Part shown: positions 24,096 to 36,819 of the stretch, piece after piece | How positions within the stretch are numbered: the stretch's first letter is position 1 | Layout of the letters: each line of letters starts with the position of its first letter | Assembly (NCBI RefSeq): GCF_003945595.2 | Contig: NW_024104380.1 | Location: forward strand, 360,441 to 424,440 | DNA from: Pipra filicauda | Taxonomy: Eukaryota > Chordata > Aves > Passeriformes > Pipridae | Direction: 5' to 3' | DNA: 64,000 nt | Notes under the pieces: model-generated | What the model was told of the DNA's origin: nothing | Database searches by the model: none | What the model saw: only the letters and a program-made list of their open reading frames with translations | Program-made: the position numbers and the translations under genes

Positions 24096-24172
24096 TTTCA
24101 TTTGTAATTTTATATGTTCCGTGGCAATGCTTTTGTGCATTACATCCTCTAGAGGGAACATAGAAGGATACC

Positions 24173-24178
24173 AATAAA
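24173..24178 (+). terminator. BRINP3: Polyadenylation signal AATAAA (distal)
   Basis: Third canonical hexamer, followed by a GT/T-rich stretch about 30-50 bases downstream (24211-24230). It is the best candidate for the main 3' end of the transcript. Confidence 0.6.
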
Positions 24179-24231
24179 ATTTTGTAGCTGAACAGTTATT
24201 ACAAAGAAACGCTGTGGGATTCTTCTTTCTT

Positions 24232-24265
24232 ACACAAAAGTTGTAACGTTGATACACTTTTGTGT
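24232..24265 (+). other. Perfect inverted repeat just past the BRINP3 3' end
   Basis: ACACAAAAG at 24232-24240 is exactly complementary in reverse to CTTTTGTGT at 24257-24265, with a 16-base spacer that contains the palindrome AACGTT. It lies about 55 bases downstream of the last AATAAA. It could form a hairpin in read-through RNA; function unknown. Confidence 0.5.
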
Positions 24266-24269
24266 GGGT

Positions 24270-27200
24270 TGAACCCAGGAGGGGGAGGTAAAGACAAGAG
24301 AGTGACTCCAGATTTTAACAGGAACTGCAGGAAAGTCAAAGCCATAGAATATTTTATTTTTAGAACGTGCATCTGCAAAAAGAATTAAGCACATGCATAT
24401 GTTGGCTCCTCCAAATTCACACACTATAATATTCAGAATTATCTCCTTTGAACTATTTACCTAAATACAATCCATGCTGTTTAGATCCAAATTCATTTTA
24501 AACATTTCCCTGACAATGCAACTGTTTAGTAGGTGGATATATTTTTTCCCACTGGTACAGATATACTTTCACTGCAACATTTTTCAGTTTTAAAAAATAA
24601 AACTTGCAGATACATGACAGCTATCAAAATCTAGATCTAGTTTATAAAGACTAAAGTGCAAATAAATGTAGTTTTAAATTAATGACATTAATTCAGTGTG
24701 CATGTCTGTGGGGCAGAATCAGGTTCTTTGCTATTTTACACATCCCAGCAGCAAAAAATCCCATCTAAAACAGAACTTGGGACTCCCAAGAAGCTTTTGT
24801 TACCTCTTGCAAGAGAACAGAACAAATGGCTGGGCTCTCAGAAGTCCTTGTTAGTAACTACAGGGAAAAGTGAAGGAAATTGATACAAAATGTTTTAATA
24901 GCACCTCCTTACATTCAGTCTGAATCTGTGTCAGAAATTTAAAAGTCAATTTGTGTCTTTAAAATGGGAAAGAATTACATATGAAACTACCATTTTGTGA
25001 GCAAGCACAGAGAGGAAAAAACCCACCATATTTGGTTCATACACAATTTTAATTCATCTAGACATAAATTGATTTCAATTAAATTCATTTTTATTCCTTT
25101 CAATTGGTTATATTACAATTTAATTCAGGTACACTCCTTACTTCTGGCTGGACCACAGCAGCACCAGAAAGGCAATGCTTCAGAAGTGAATGTAAGCAAA
25201 TGAAAATACAAATGCACAAATACTTTAGAAAGCCACTGCCAGGGGAAACCTTCTGTTCTTCAGTGATTCCTGTCTCTCCTGACTTCACCAATTTTTTAGA
25301 AGGATTCCTATTTCACCACCACGCCTTCAGATAGTTCCTCAGACCTTCTATACTAGGAAGTCCCCAGAATTAAAAGCAGCAATTTTGGGGTTTTTTTTGG
25401 CAATCAACCTCTAGATGAATTTCTGTTTCTGTTCTACTTACAGCTTTCTTTTGCTGATAAATTACATATCTCAGCCCCTCACCTGTGTGTCCAAATTTTG
25501 GCCTGCTCTTGCATTGGCAAGACCTTCCCAGTTCAGATTCTCACTATTCCTGTTTTCATCTCCAAGTCTTCCTTTTGCTCTGTCTTTGGCAACTGTAATG
25601 ACTTGTAAAATTAGATAGTTGGATTTTACTACTCAGTACCTCATATAGTGTTTTTAAATAAATGAAAAACTCTGATGTTATAAAATGAACAAAAAGGGAA
25701 AAAAAAAATAATCCTCTTCTGCTTATAGAAAGTAAAAGTTCCAATAGAAATGTGGGGCATTTGTTATGTTTGTTAGGAAAAATGCTAACTGTCACAGGAA
25801 ATGGGCTGAGGGGTTTTCTCCCCTTCTTTCGTGCTCCTTCCTAAAATAGTTCCTCAGTGTCTATTTTTCCTTTCCTAGTTGGGTTGGATTTTGGAACCTG
25901 CAGGATCATGGAGTAGGGAGAGTTTCTCCTTTCCCAGAACTGGATTCCATAAAAACAATAGGAGAAAAAACCCCAAGGGAACAGTGAGAACGAATAAGTC
26001 ACAGCTTTATCTGGTTCTCAAGTACAAACAGGAGACAATAATATTTCCCTTTTGGTATTTTTTTACCAACTGAAATCTTTCTGTGTTCTCAAAAAGAAAC
26101 TCCCAGCGGGTGTTAAAAAAAGAGCAGTCAAAGCACTCAGTGACTTGATCCATAAGAAAATTTTGTACTAATCTATGCACCCAATGGTGGGGAAGAAAGA
26201 ACTGTGGCTCCATCTGTGTGCTCTACATATCTACTGTGTGCTGGACATCAGACCCTGGTAGTTTTTAATTATTACACTCTCACCATCCCGCTGAAGTGAA
26301 GGTTTGTCTGATCCAAAACTCTTCTAACATCATTTTCCAAGCACATGCAAATTCAGGTCATGTCTAAAGTCTGGGAGCCAAATTAATGTCTAGAAGCTTG
26401 ATTGTGGGAAGAGACTGCAATAAGGATAGGGTACCTTATCACTACCTGAGAACCAGAATTAGGTTTCTCAGACTGATCTAAACATCTGGGTGACAAAATT
26501 CAGGATACAGTGGCTGATTTGAATCATATTAAAAGCATAGTAAAGAGAAATAAACTTTCATTTCTCTCATTTCTTACTAAAAAAATATAGGCAGGAGCCC
26601 AATGTGTTCAAATTCCAGTTCCTGAAGTTGGAGAAAGCTAGAATTGCATTTCAGGGTGTTTCTTCCCCAAATTTGAGGGAGGGCATTTGCTGCCAAAGGT
26701 GTGCATGTGCTGACTGAACGTCTTGGGAAAGTGCTTATCTGGCAGATACTTCAAGTCAGCAAAGACACAAAAGCCAAAAAAAAAAGTCAGTTTTCCTCAG
26801 GCTGAGTGAACAGCTTGTGCAGGAGAGAGGATGGAAACAGGAAGGAGAGTGCCACAGCTGTCAGAAGGTCTTTTGTTTGGAAATACAGCCCATATTCCAG
26901 GGACAAAACAAAACACTGTAGAGCACCGAGGAGGAAAAGGGCTCAACTCCCCCATCACTGCCGTGCTGAGCTGCATCTAAACTTGGGACAGCCCAAGGCC
27001 CATGGGATGTGGGGAAGGAGCAATCTTTTGCAATCCAGCAGCTGTTGTTTCTTTGGCGGGCAGTGACAGAATGGGAACTGTTGTGCCAGCACAGTCACCC
27101 TCGGGAACAGGAGCACACTCCGGGTGGGGGCAGCTCCTGCCAAGGCAGTTGGAGTGCAAGGGGGAAACCAGGGAAAGATGTGGAGAAAAAAGGAACCAGG

Positions 27201-28249
27201 ATCTCATTTCACTGTGCTTTTAAACAAGGAAGACAACCCCTGTGTCCCACTGCAGTTAAACCCAAGATCTCCCTGGAAGGAGTTTGGTACCAAGGAATGT
27301 TATGGCTCCTCTTTAGTGAAGGTCAGTGACCCCAGAGTTGGTGCTGACACACCCAGCTCAGTGCCACCCAGCCAGAGGCACTCCAGGGGCTGCACAACTG
27401 CCTTTGGGTCTCTTCACTCAGCTTCATATTCTGAGCACGAAATCTATTCCAGATGTAGCACACATCCAGCACTGCTCTGCACACACAGAGCACTTGTGGA
27501 GCAGCCCATAACCCTGGGTCACAGTGTGTAAAATGTCAGTTCTCCACAGGGCACAGGAGCGTAGGGATTCCTCAGACATTCTGGGTTCACAAATTTGGCA
27601 GCGTGGCCACACCACAGATGACACTGCCTGAGTGCACAAGGAGTAATAATTTCTTTCTTTCCCTGCCAAACCAAGAACATTAAGGTGTGAATTATGACTA
27701 AGGAAACAGTTTTGCCTCCCAGAAATGGTGCAGATTTTTCCTTGTCTGCAGATTAGTTCTTGGGTGGTAACATGCATCTAAAAATATCAGTGTATCTCGT
27801 CAACACACTTCCACATTCCTCTATTTTATGGAACCTTTTGGTCCAATATATCCATATTTGAAAGAGTAACACAAGAAATGACAGTGGGAGTAGCACCAGG
27901 TGATGCTGGAGTGTCTTTCCTCTGGACACACCAGGCATTGAATGTCTGCCTGTGCTCTCCTCTCCAACACACAGAAAACAGAAAAGAGCTTAAAACCACC
28001 TGAGAGGCAGAGACAGCTTTGCTCTGAAAACAGTGCTCCCCCAAAAGGGACTAATCCAGAGCGTGACCAGCTTGGTTATTTCAGTTTACCAGTTATGTCT
28101 TAGGGCATAGCTCCTTTGCCTGCCTCCAAAATTAAGGCATCAGAACATGAGAGAAAGTTATGTTTGTCTAAGATGTCCAAATAGTGTTTAAATGACTATT
28201 TGTCTTGCATATAATTCTAAATTTTCCAAGTGAGTCCTTCCTCATCATC
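24270..28249. other. Intergenic DNA, no gene recognised
   Basis: AT-rich to about 26.7 kb, then GC-balanced at 26.8-27.6 kb with overlapping short open frames on both strands. No known domain or repeat family was recognised. Confidence 0.45.
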
Positions 28250-28298
28250 AAACCAAACCAAACCAAACCAAACCAAACCAAACCAAACCAAACCAAAC
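28250..28298. repeat. Pentanucleotide microsatellite (CAAAC)n
   Basis: About ten perfect tandem CAAAC units, followed by an A/C-rich decayed tail to about 28360. Confidence 0.97.
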
Positions 28299-28360
28299 AT
28301 ACAAAACAACTAAAAACCCACAAAAAACCCCCAAGCCCCCACCCTAATAAAAAAAAAGAC

Positions 28361-29940
28361 AATTTTTAGAAGGACAATATGATATATTATATATAATCTT
28401 GCTCAATGAATAACTGACTCTGTTTGCAGAAGCTGAAAGTGGTTCATATTCTATTCTAGGAGCATAAGCAATATATCCCATCATTTTGTAACAACAGAAA
28501 TTGTTTTGGTATATAGGTGTGGTTTTAAAAGATGTGATAGATTAGACAGTAATTCTACAGTGTATCAGTTCTTTGAGATTTTTTTTATTTATTTATTATC
28601 AAGCTGGTTTGGTACCACTGACTTTCCATGAATTTAATTCCCCTCTTGCTGTCCAGTGTTTAACATTTCCCTACCAGAATCAGTATTTTTTGAAGGGACT
28701 GGTTTAACAGCTTGAGATGTGCAAGTTCTTGTTTAACAGCAGGACACATCACAGCTACCTTTTTAATATTTAGATGTATGAAGTTGAGAAGAGGACTGAG
28801 CGTTTTAAAATGCTGACTTGTCAACACGAAACAGAAAATGGAAATTCTTGGCTATAAATTTTATCTGGACTGCAAACATTAGAGTCTCTAGTCAATCAGA
28901 ATTTAGTTATAAACATGTAAAACTGCCAAGCATTTATTTTCATACATAATTTCTCAGCTTTAACAAACTCAGAGAGCAAAATGAACAGATGAACTGACTG
29001 AGATCGAAAACATGGGTGCTATTTCTAATAAGCCTTAGGTTAAATGGAATATATTGATGACAGCTTTCTTTTCTTCATCAGAAAGATGTAATATCCCTGT
29101 CATATCCTCTTACTAGAATAAACCGGAGCAACTCTATCACTTCAGTTCAACCCACAAATATATGATTTTTTAATGTGATTATTTACTAAAGTAGCTGGGT
29201 TATATACACACACACACAGACACACACACTTATTCAGTGAACTTACCCAGTTACTTTTTTTCTTTAAGAGGTGACTTTTAGTGTCTTTGCTGGAGTTGGG
29301 AAAAGCTATTCTGTGAAGAACTGGGAATCACTGAGCAGTAATCCCCCTGCAAGGCCAGATATTTGACTTTCAGGTTAATAGATGTCATTTCCACCTGAGC
29401 ACTCTGGGAACAAGCAATTCCTGAGCAGCTGAAGTGGCTTTGTAAGCTCTTGGTCACCCTTGGGAGAAGGTAACACACATTTAGGGTGGCTGAAGCCATC
29501 CCTGCTCACGTGGAGCCATCCATGGGAAAACTTATGGCATCTGTAATGAAGGGTTAAAGGTAGAAGCTTCTTCTATTTGCAAGAAGGCTCTGAAGGGCAA
29601 TTACAGACATCTCAGGAGCCTACAGCTGTCCATCAGCCATCCAAAGGTCCAAGGCTCCTCACCTAGATCAGGTGTACAGTGCTGGGCAGTCACATCATTG
29701 ACACGTGCAGAGAAAGAGGCAGAAGCACTGAGGGTGTTACAGGAAACTCTGCTGAGCCTGGGGCCATCCTCTGGGAAAAAAAATCTGCAACATAAGTAAG
29801 AGATTGGGGGGAGGAAAAGCAAAAAAAAAAAAAAAGGAAAGAAAAAAATACACCAGTCATATATATATATTTTAAATAGCACTTATTAAAAAAATAGTAA
29901 GAAGTGATTAAAGGTTACATTTCACTACTGTGTTGAATCT
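28361..29940. other. Intergenic AT-rich DNA
   Basis: No gene recognised. It includes a short (CA)n run at 29203-29230 and A-rich and (AT)n runs at 29820-29875. Confidence 0.5.
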
Positions 29941-30690
29941 CAGGATGTTTTGGGTTGGAAGGGACCTTAAAGCCCATCCAGTGCCACCCCCTGCCATGGG
30001 CAGGGACACCTTCCACTAGCCCAGGTTGCTCCAAGCCCTGTCCAACCTGGCCTTGGACACTTCCAGGGATCCAGGGCAGCCACAGCTTCTCTGGGCAACC
30101 TGTGCCAGGGCCTCCCCACCCTCACAGGGAACAATTCCTTCCCAATATCAAACCTAAACCTCCCCTCCTTCAGTTTGTACCCATCCCCCTTGTCCTGTCA
30201 CTCCTGTTCCTGCTGAACAGCCCCTCTCCACCTTCCCTGGAGCCCCTTCAGCCCCTGGAAGGTGCTGTGAGGTCTCCACACAACCTTCTCCTCTCCAGGC
30301 TGGACATTCCCAGCTCTCCCAGTCTGTCTCCATAGGGCAGATGCTCCAGTGCCTTTTATAAACTTTGTGGCCTCCTCTGGACTCACTCCAACAGTTCCAT
30401 GTCCTCCTTATGTTGGGGACACCAGAACTGTCACAGTGCTCCAGGTGGGGGTCTCACAAGAGCAGAGGGGGAGAATCCCCTCCCTCGACCTGCTGGGGCC
30501 ACACTCCTTTGGATGCAGCCCAGGATTCCATTGGTTTCTGGGCTGTAGGTGCTCACTGCTGGCTCATGGGGAGTTCTTCATCAACCCTCACCCCCAAGTC
30601 CTCCTCCCAGGGCTGCTCAATCCCTTCTCTGCCCAACCTGTCAGTGTGTCTGGGGTTGTCCTGACCCAGGGTTAGGACCTTGCACTGCAC
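29941..30690 (-). mobile_element. CR1 LINE 3' fragment, longest copy in the window (antisense)
   Basis: About 750 bases of CR1 in reverse orientation. It runs from the 3' end (tttgggttggaagggacctt) through ccatgggcagggacacctt, ctctgggcaacctgtgcca, ctgtcactcctgttcctg and ctccaggctggacattccca, to 'gacccagggttaggaccttg'. It covers the distal ORF2 and 3' region. No intact reverse transcriptase frame remains. Confidence 0.95.
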
Positions 30691-31307
30691 GACAAGGATG
30701 TGGAACAGAATCCTGCAGGAAGGTTCTTCAGTCAATGCATTGAAATTCAGCGAGGTGTGATGCAGGTTAACGTGAAGACTGCAGAGCCAGACCTCGAGGA
30801 AATATTTTCAGCGCGTTAGGAGAAAATGTAAAATCCTCTTATGAAATATGATGTTTGGATTTATAACTGAGTTTCCCCTGGTAAGTTCTGGGAAATTTCC
30901 CTAAATCAAATTAAACTCAGGGAGCTGAGCCGGCCTCATAAATCAGTTGTCTGAACTAGACTTGCTTCAAGTGCTGCACGTCCCAGTCAGGGAGCGTGAC
31001 GATAAATTTGATGGCACGAAATGAGCCTGTTAGGCCTGGATAAACTGAGAAGAGGCACTTTTTATACCTTGCCTAGACAACTACAAATGAGGCTGGTGTT
31101 TGTAAAATGCTCGATGAAGTGCCCACGTGTGCAACTACGGCCCCACTGGGTCTTATTCAAAGCAATGAAAAGTTTTTCTGCTCGAAGAATTTTGGAGGTT
31201 CAAAGGTGAAAATGCTCAGATTGACATCAGGTCTTGGATATCCACTTCTCCAATGTCTGTGCTGTGAGGCAGGAGGGAATTCAACAGGCAGAACTCTATG
31301 ATTAAGG
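30691..31307. other. Unique sequence between two CR1 copies
   Basis: About 600 bases with no recognised repeat or exon. Its complex, non-repetitive composition makes it a weak candidate for conserved non-coding DNA. Confidence 0.3.
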
Positions 31308-31620
31308 GACTGGAGCATTCCTCAAGAGGAGAGCCTGTGGGAGCTGGGCCTGGTTGGTCTGGAGAAGAAAAGAGAAGACTGAGAGGGGATGCCATCAGTC
31401 CATACAAATATCTCCAAGGTGAGTGTCCAGGGGATGGTACCAAACTCTCCTCAGTGTTGCCCAGTGACAGGACAAGTGACAATGGACATAAAGTAAAGCA
31501 CAAGAAGTTTTACCTCAACGTGAGCAGGAATTTCTTTCCCAGAGAGTTGCAGAGCCCAGGAACAGCTGCCCAGGCAGGGTGTGGAGTTTCCCTCTCTGGG
31601 GACATTCCAAACCCACCTGG
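31308..31620 (+). mobile_element. CR1 LINE fragment lacking its 3' tail
   Basis: A sense CR1 segment: gactggagcattcctcaaga, ctgtgggagctgggcctg, ggagaagaaaagagaagactg, aggggatgccatca, agaagttttacctcaacgtg, and ctctggggacattccaaacc, then cacctgg. It stops before the usual final block and gattct tail, so it is truncated at both ends. It diverges clearly from the neighbouring copies and is therefore older. Confidence 0.85.
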
Positions 31621-32535
31621 AAATTCATATTGTGTACGAAAAAAGCCTGCAACAAAAGCTTCTGTTTCAGAGTCTGTGATTCACTGGCTCCAATTATAAG
31701 ACACGTTTTACAAGGAACTACCAATTTCAAAACACAGTGAGAAAGTGCAGGAGTTCTGCAGAGAAAAATCTGGAAGGTTTCATTGGAAGAACTCTGAAAA
31801 AGTCCTGTTGTGTGTGAAGTGTTGCTGCCATGAGGAAAAAAGGATAGGTCAGTGATGTATTTTTTGTAGTGTACAGACATGTTTTTTTTCGGGAAATCAC
31901 AAAGTTCTACTGAGGAAATTATCTCTTCCTTCCCCTGCATGAGCTGGAGCAAAGGCTGGAATTGGGACTGGAATTGTGGGTGAGCATCTCCCCCCACTTT
32001 CTTTAGGGCCTGTGGACAAGAAGAAAGAGGAAGTGTGTGAACATTGTTGAAATACTTGTATTCCAAGAAAGTTTCAGAGCTGAGGGAAAGAGTAGAGTGG
32101 TCTGTTATCTGAGAAAATAATTGAATCACTGTCAAATCATTCCTGCACGCGTGACAAGGGACATACAAATCCTCAGATAATGCCTTTTTTCTCTATTTAA
32201 CAGACAATTTTCCTTAAATCTTGGTCAGAGAATGGTGGCTGGAGAGAATAAAGCTGAAGTGTGAACAGTCAAACATTGGTACACTCAAAAAGTGCACGTA
32301 AGGACACAAAGGTACAGCTGAATTCTACCTGAAGTAGCCACTTGGTGTGTAAATCCTCTCCAACAATCCTAAATATGAAAGAGCCCCAAAATCAAACAAA
32401 ACTCAAAGTGTCCTGCTGAAATCCATAACTTCCTCTTCGTATCAAAAAAGACAAAAATAAGAATTCAGGTGGCTTTCTCAAACCATAGAATTCTGTCCTG
32501 CCTTCTGTTTCTACCCTAAACAATCAGTCTGCAGT
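31621..32535. other. Intergenic sequence, no gene recognised
   Basis: Unique-looking. A 217-codon open frame on the minus strand (31515-32168) extends out of CR1 sequence and resembles no protein I know. Confidence 0.45.
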
Positions 32536-32840
32536 CCAGAATCCCAGCATGGATCAGGTTGGGAGGGCCCACAGGGGCTCATCTGGTCCCACCTCCCTGC
32601 TCCAGCAGGGCCATCCCAGAGCACAGGGCACAGGACTGTGTCCAGAGGGGTCTGGAATATCCCCAGGGAGGAGACTCCAGCCTCTCCCTTGGCAGCCTGT
32701 CAGTGCTGGGTCACTGCCCAGCAAAGAAGTTCTTCCTCCTGTCCAGGTGGAACTTTCTGGGCATCAGTTCCTGCCCGTTCCTCCTGTGCCATTGCTGGGC
32801 CCCCCCGAGCAGAGCCTGGGCCATCCTCTGCCATCCCCCA
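32536..32840 (-). mobile_element. CR1 LINE 3' fragment (antisense)
   Basis: It begins with 'agaatcccagcatggatcagg', continues with 'cacctccctgctccagcagg', 'ggagactccagcctctccct' and 'ctgtccaggtggaactttct', and ends near 'ccatcctctgccatccccca'. This is a distinct CR1 subfamily from the copies at 10.9 and 29.9 kb. Confidence 0.88.
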
Positions 32841-34082
32841 TAAAGGATCTGTGTGTGTATTTAATCAAGAATTTGGGCACCAATGGAAAGAGTTATGCTC
32901 TATGATTTCAATCCTGGACTGCAGAAAAGCCAACAAAAGTGTGTGCAAAGTGGATGGGAACAGCTCCATATTCCTGTGACAGCATCTGATATTTTAAGGT
33001 CTGCCCAGTCCACAGCTTGGACTGGGATATGGAGCAAACATCTTTTTGTGATTCTTATGGGTGATCTCCCTTCCCACTTTTCCCGAGGGAGAGGGCAGAC
33101 ATTTAACCTCATATTCCCAAGGCACTCTCAAGCTGTTTCTGCTTTTCCAGACATCCCATTGCATTGACTTTCAAAATCTTATGAGGAAAAGTCAGTGACT
33201 ACAGAAAAAAACTGTTGCTTTGGCCCAGTGAAGCACATTAGAGACCTTTTATGTAGATACACCTGGGCCAATGGAGCCTCCCCAAGACATCCAAGATGCT
33301 AGAAAACCTCGCTGTTTTATGCTCTAAACCACAGAAATTTGAGTCTGTTTTCTGAAGAATCATCACTCCACCTCTACAAAGTGAGTTACAAAGTCACCCA
33401 CAGAAACACACACACAAAGACAGAAATTCATCTTCCTCCTCCCACCGGGAAGAAACTGTGACTTCTCCAAAGTGTTTTATTGCTGAGACGTCTCCACTGC
33501 AAAGGGTTAGGAAAAGACAGCCCAAAGTGATTATTAGTTGCCTCTGTTATCGCTCAAAATCTTATTATGGGCAACAATGGAACAACATTAAAGCAAAGAA
33601 TTAGTTACCAGAATATTTAAAACCTTAACAGAATAATCAGAGAATTAGTATTAGTTCAGACCAAAGTATCAGAATAAAAACAAAGAGGAGAATACTATTA
33701 CACAGAAAATAATAATAATAATAGCAAAACCAATAATAAAAATAATAATAGTTAAACTTATTATCTGGCTTCAAGTTCTTGTATGTGGCTGGAGGGACAT
33801 CAAGTTATCAGCATCCCATTTCCTTTGCTGGGAGAAAGAGGATTTGATTTCCCCCACCCCCAGGGACAGACTTGGTGTTCTCATATGCTTTCCAACAAGC
33901 TTCTGTACCTTCCTCTTCCTTCCCAGATGGGAAGGTTCCTACTCCGAGTGAATTCTCTGCATGTGGTGCATCTTGTGTAACTGGGATATTTGTGGTTTGC
34001 TCTCTTGTTACTTCTAAACAAGTTTTGTCCAGCTCCAGTTGGAATACAGAGTGCAACATGAATACCTGCATCTGACTGAGAT

Positions 34083-34168
34083 GTATAAATATATATATGT
34101 ATATATAAACATACAAATGTATATTTTTATATATTATATATATTTATATATGTAAATATATAAAGATG
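34083..34168. repeat. AT-rich low-complexity tract
   Basis: Interrupted TA/ATAT and TTTATA runs. Confidence 0.9.
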
Positions 34169-35452
34169 TATAAAGATTCTAAAAGAAGAAATAAATTCTC
34201 TCCTGTAACAGGATTTCTGATGCTACCATGATGTACCCTATGAACACATAAAAAGCTCAGCTCACTTTCAGGTATTTCAGTGGGGCTCTGATGGTCCCGT
34301 TTCCATTTAGAAGGATGTTGGCTCGCCTTTGTTTTCATTTCCAGAGTGCTTCATTAAGTTTACAAATGTTTCATTAAGTTTTATTAAATGCATTAAGCTG
34401 AGAGTAAGGAGCTGCACTTTGCACACTGGGTGAAATGGACTCCCTGCAAAAAGCCCATTATCAGGAGTGATCAAGATTGATCTCGGAATGCTTTGGCCAA
34501 TTTGTGGCTGGAGGGAGGCTGATTTTTACTTGCTGCTTATTTAAGGGAATGAATCATACGAATAAAAATAAATCACCATTTTAATGGGCTGTTTTCTATC
34601 CCTCTTTCTTTATTTTTAATTTTTTTTTTTTAAATTTCCCTGTGCAAATGTCTATCTCCCTGTTAAGAGGCAGGTTGCACTGACTCCTTTAGGAAGTACT
34701 GAAGTTTTGCCAACTCAGGGATTTTCCTGTAAGTCTGAAGATACTGGATTTATATTTTAAAGGCCGGGTCTTGGAAAGCTGTCACTGAGTGAGGCTTTAC
34801 TATGCACACACGGAAAATTTCTCATCCTCAAGGCTAGAAATGGTGATATTATTGGTGATATGATGGGAATGTGGTGGGGAACAGCCTTCCAGATGGCATG
34901 TTCTGCACCAGGCTGAGCTCGAAGACAAATCCGAAGATTTTCAAGCTGCCAAAGGCATCAAAGTTTCTGATCTATAAAATCCCCCGTTTCTGTGGCAGAT
35001 AAAAATCTTCTCACTGTCCTTGCTCTGAGCACAACTGGTATCTGGGGGCCAAACTCCCTGGTTGGAAAAATCACAACCAACACACTGAACGAGTCCAAAT
35101 CCAAATTTACAAAGCTTTTTAAGGCAGATTCCAAGGATCAAATGTGTGTTGTTTTTCTTATTATGCTAATTCTGTGTAATTTATGCTAATATATTTCTGA
35201 TTACTGGTGGGCTTTTTTTACTTCCAAGCTCACAATTAATCAAAAAAATATTTCTATCCTTGGCTGAACTTTAAACATTATACTCAAAAAGTGGTACCTG
35301 CTATAATGTCTTGGCTCCTTGAGAAGACACTTGTTTAGAAGAAGACAAAACTCTTCATTCAACATATTTATCATTTTTGTCTTGGTCACTTATGTGACAC
35401 ATTTGTGTATCAACATGGTAAAGCCTCCTTGTCTTGTAAAACATATTTGTGT

Positions 35453-35490
35453 ATATATATATATATATATATACATGTATATAAATATAT
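35453..35490. repeat. (TA)n microsatellite
   Basis: Perfect (TA) run at about 35453-35474, followed by degenerate TA/CATG units. Confidence 0.93.
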
Positions 35491-36792
35491 AATTTACATT
35501 GAAAGGATCAACACTACAATCAGTAATAAAGACTTTTGAGATCTTTTGCCTTGTGCTTGCCAAAGCTTCTAAACATTTCTGCAGCATGATAGACTGCCTG
35601 AAAAGCACAAACAGCTCTTTCCACAGGGGACCTCCATCTAAAATTCAAGAATGGTACCATTTGCAAGTTCCATAGGATAGAAGATCTATGGTTCTCATGC
35701 ATAAAATAACTATATCTCTCCTGTCCCGTACCTCACATCTCACAGCCTGTGTCTTATTGTTATTATTGATGTCTCTCTCCAGGCAGCTGCCACTTGAGCT
35801 AAATCAGAACTTTTCAATCATTGCCATCCATGTCAACTCTCTGTCAGACATTTATTTGTAGATGGACACATTTTTACCTCGCAAAGTTTCCACCAGGTTC
35901 CAAATGACGCTCTGGGGGTGTGTAAGGGAGCACGGATGTTTTAGATTCCCCTCTGCTCGTGGGTGTTGCTGTGTTTAAACCTCTGCATTTGAACACAGCC
36001 ACGGTCCCTGCAGTGCTGCTGGAGGCTGGGGGACCTGGGCACGTCACCCTCAGGCTCTCACAGGGACTAAATTCAAATTCAGAGGGAGAGTCTCTCACTT
36101 TTCTCTTCCTCTGTGAATCGCTATTTGAGCCTGCAAGCCTTGCTTGAAAGAATCCACATTAATTACTACTCATCAGCTTTTAATAGGTGACAGCTCCTGT
36201 TGGCAGCCCTGTTTATTTTGTGACCACCTTTTCAGCTCTGCTGTCAAATGGAGACTTTTTTCTTGTCCCCAAGAAAACAACCTTTCTCTGTGACCAGCTG
36301 CTGAGAACAAATCTCCCCTCCCTCCCCTATCCAATCCTGAATATGCCATCCTTATTTCCTTGCCAGTGAAATTCTGACTTTATAAATAGGCTAGAGTCAG
36401 AGACACAACATTTTAGGCTGCTCAAAGGAGAGAAGGTCTGCACTGCTCCTCTGGTTTTCCTCTGCCAGACATTGTGATCCAATTGTCAAAAAGTTTTTAA
36501 TTTCCTGTGACTGTGTGAGGTTTCTGTCTCTACAGAAATATTTCTTTTTGTAGTGGTTTGTTTGGAACTCTCTCTACCAGCCTACTCAATGTGAAAGTCC
36601 TTTCTGATGGAGGTGATATTCAGTAATTACATATTATTTATTGAGTAAACCGAGCCTGAAAAAAGAGTGCCTGGAAAGCTATAAAACAAAATATCTTTTA
36701 CCATCCTTTTCTCATTAAAAAAAAAAAAACAACAACAAAACTCTCTCAATATTCAAATAATAATATCCAAAAATGTATCAATATTAGCTGAA

Positions 36793-36819
36793 GAAGGAAG
36801 GAAGGAAGGAAGGAAGGGA
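36793..36819. repeat. (GGAA)n microsatellite
   Basis: About six tandem GGAA units. The array also constitutes a run of ETS-core GGAA motifs. Confidence 0.93.

Larger units (their letters stand above)
23849..24200 (+). other. BRINP3: BRINP3 3' untranslated region
   Basis: AT-rich sequence directly after the TAA stop. It contains three AATAAA hexamers (24048, 24090, 24173). The last is followed by a plausible cleavage zone near 24190-24210 and a U/GU-rich stretch (24211-24230), so the UTR is estimated at about 350 nt. The end is inferred from signals only; a longer isoform cannot be excluded. Confidence 0.7.

Noticed and set aside
31515..32168. 217-codon minus-strand open frame
   Set aside because: Partly lies in CR1 sequence and lacks any recognisable domain.
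36793..36819. GGAA array as an ETS-driven enhancer
   Set aside because: Only about six units, and such microsatellites are common. No other evidence of function.
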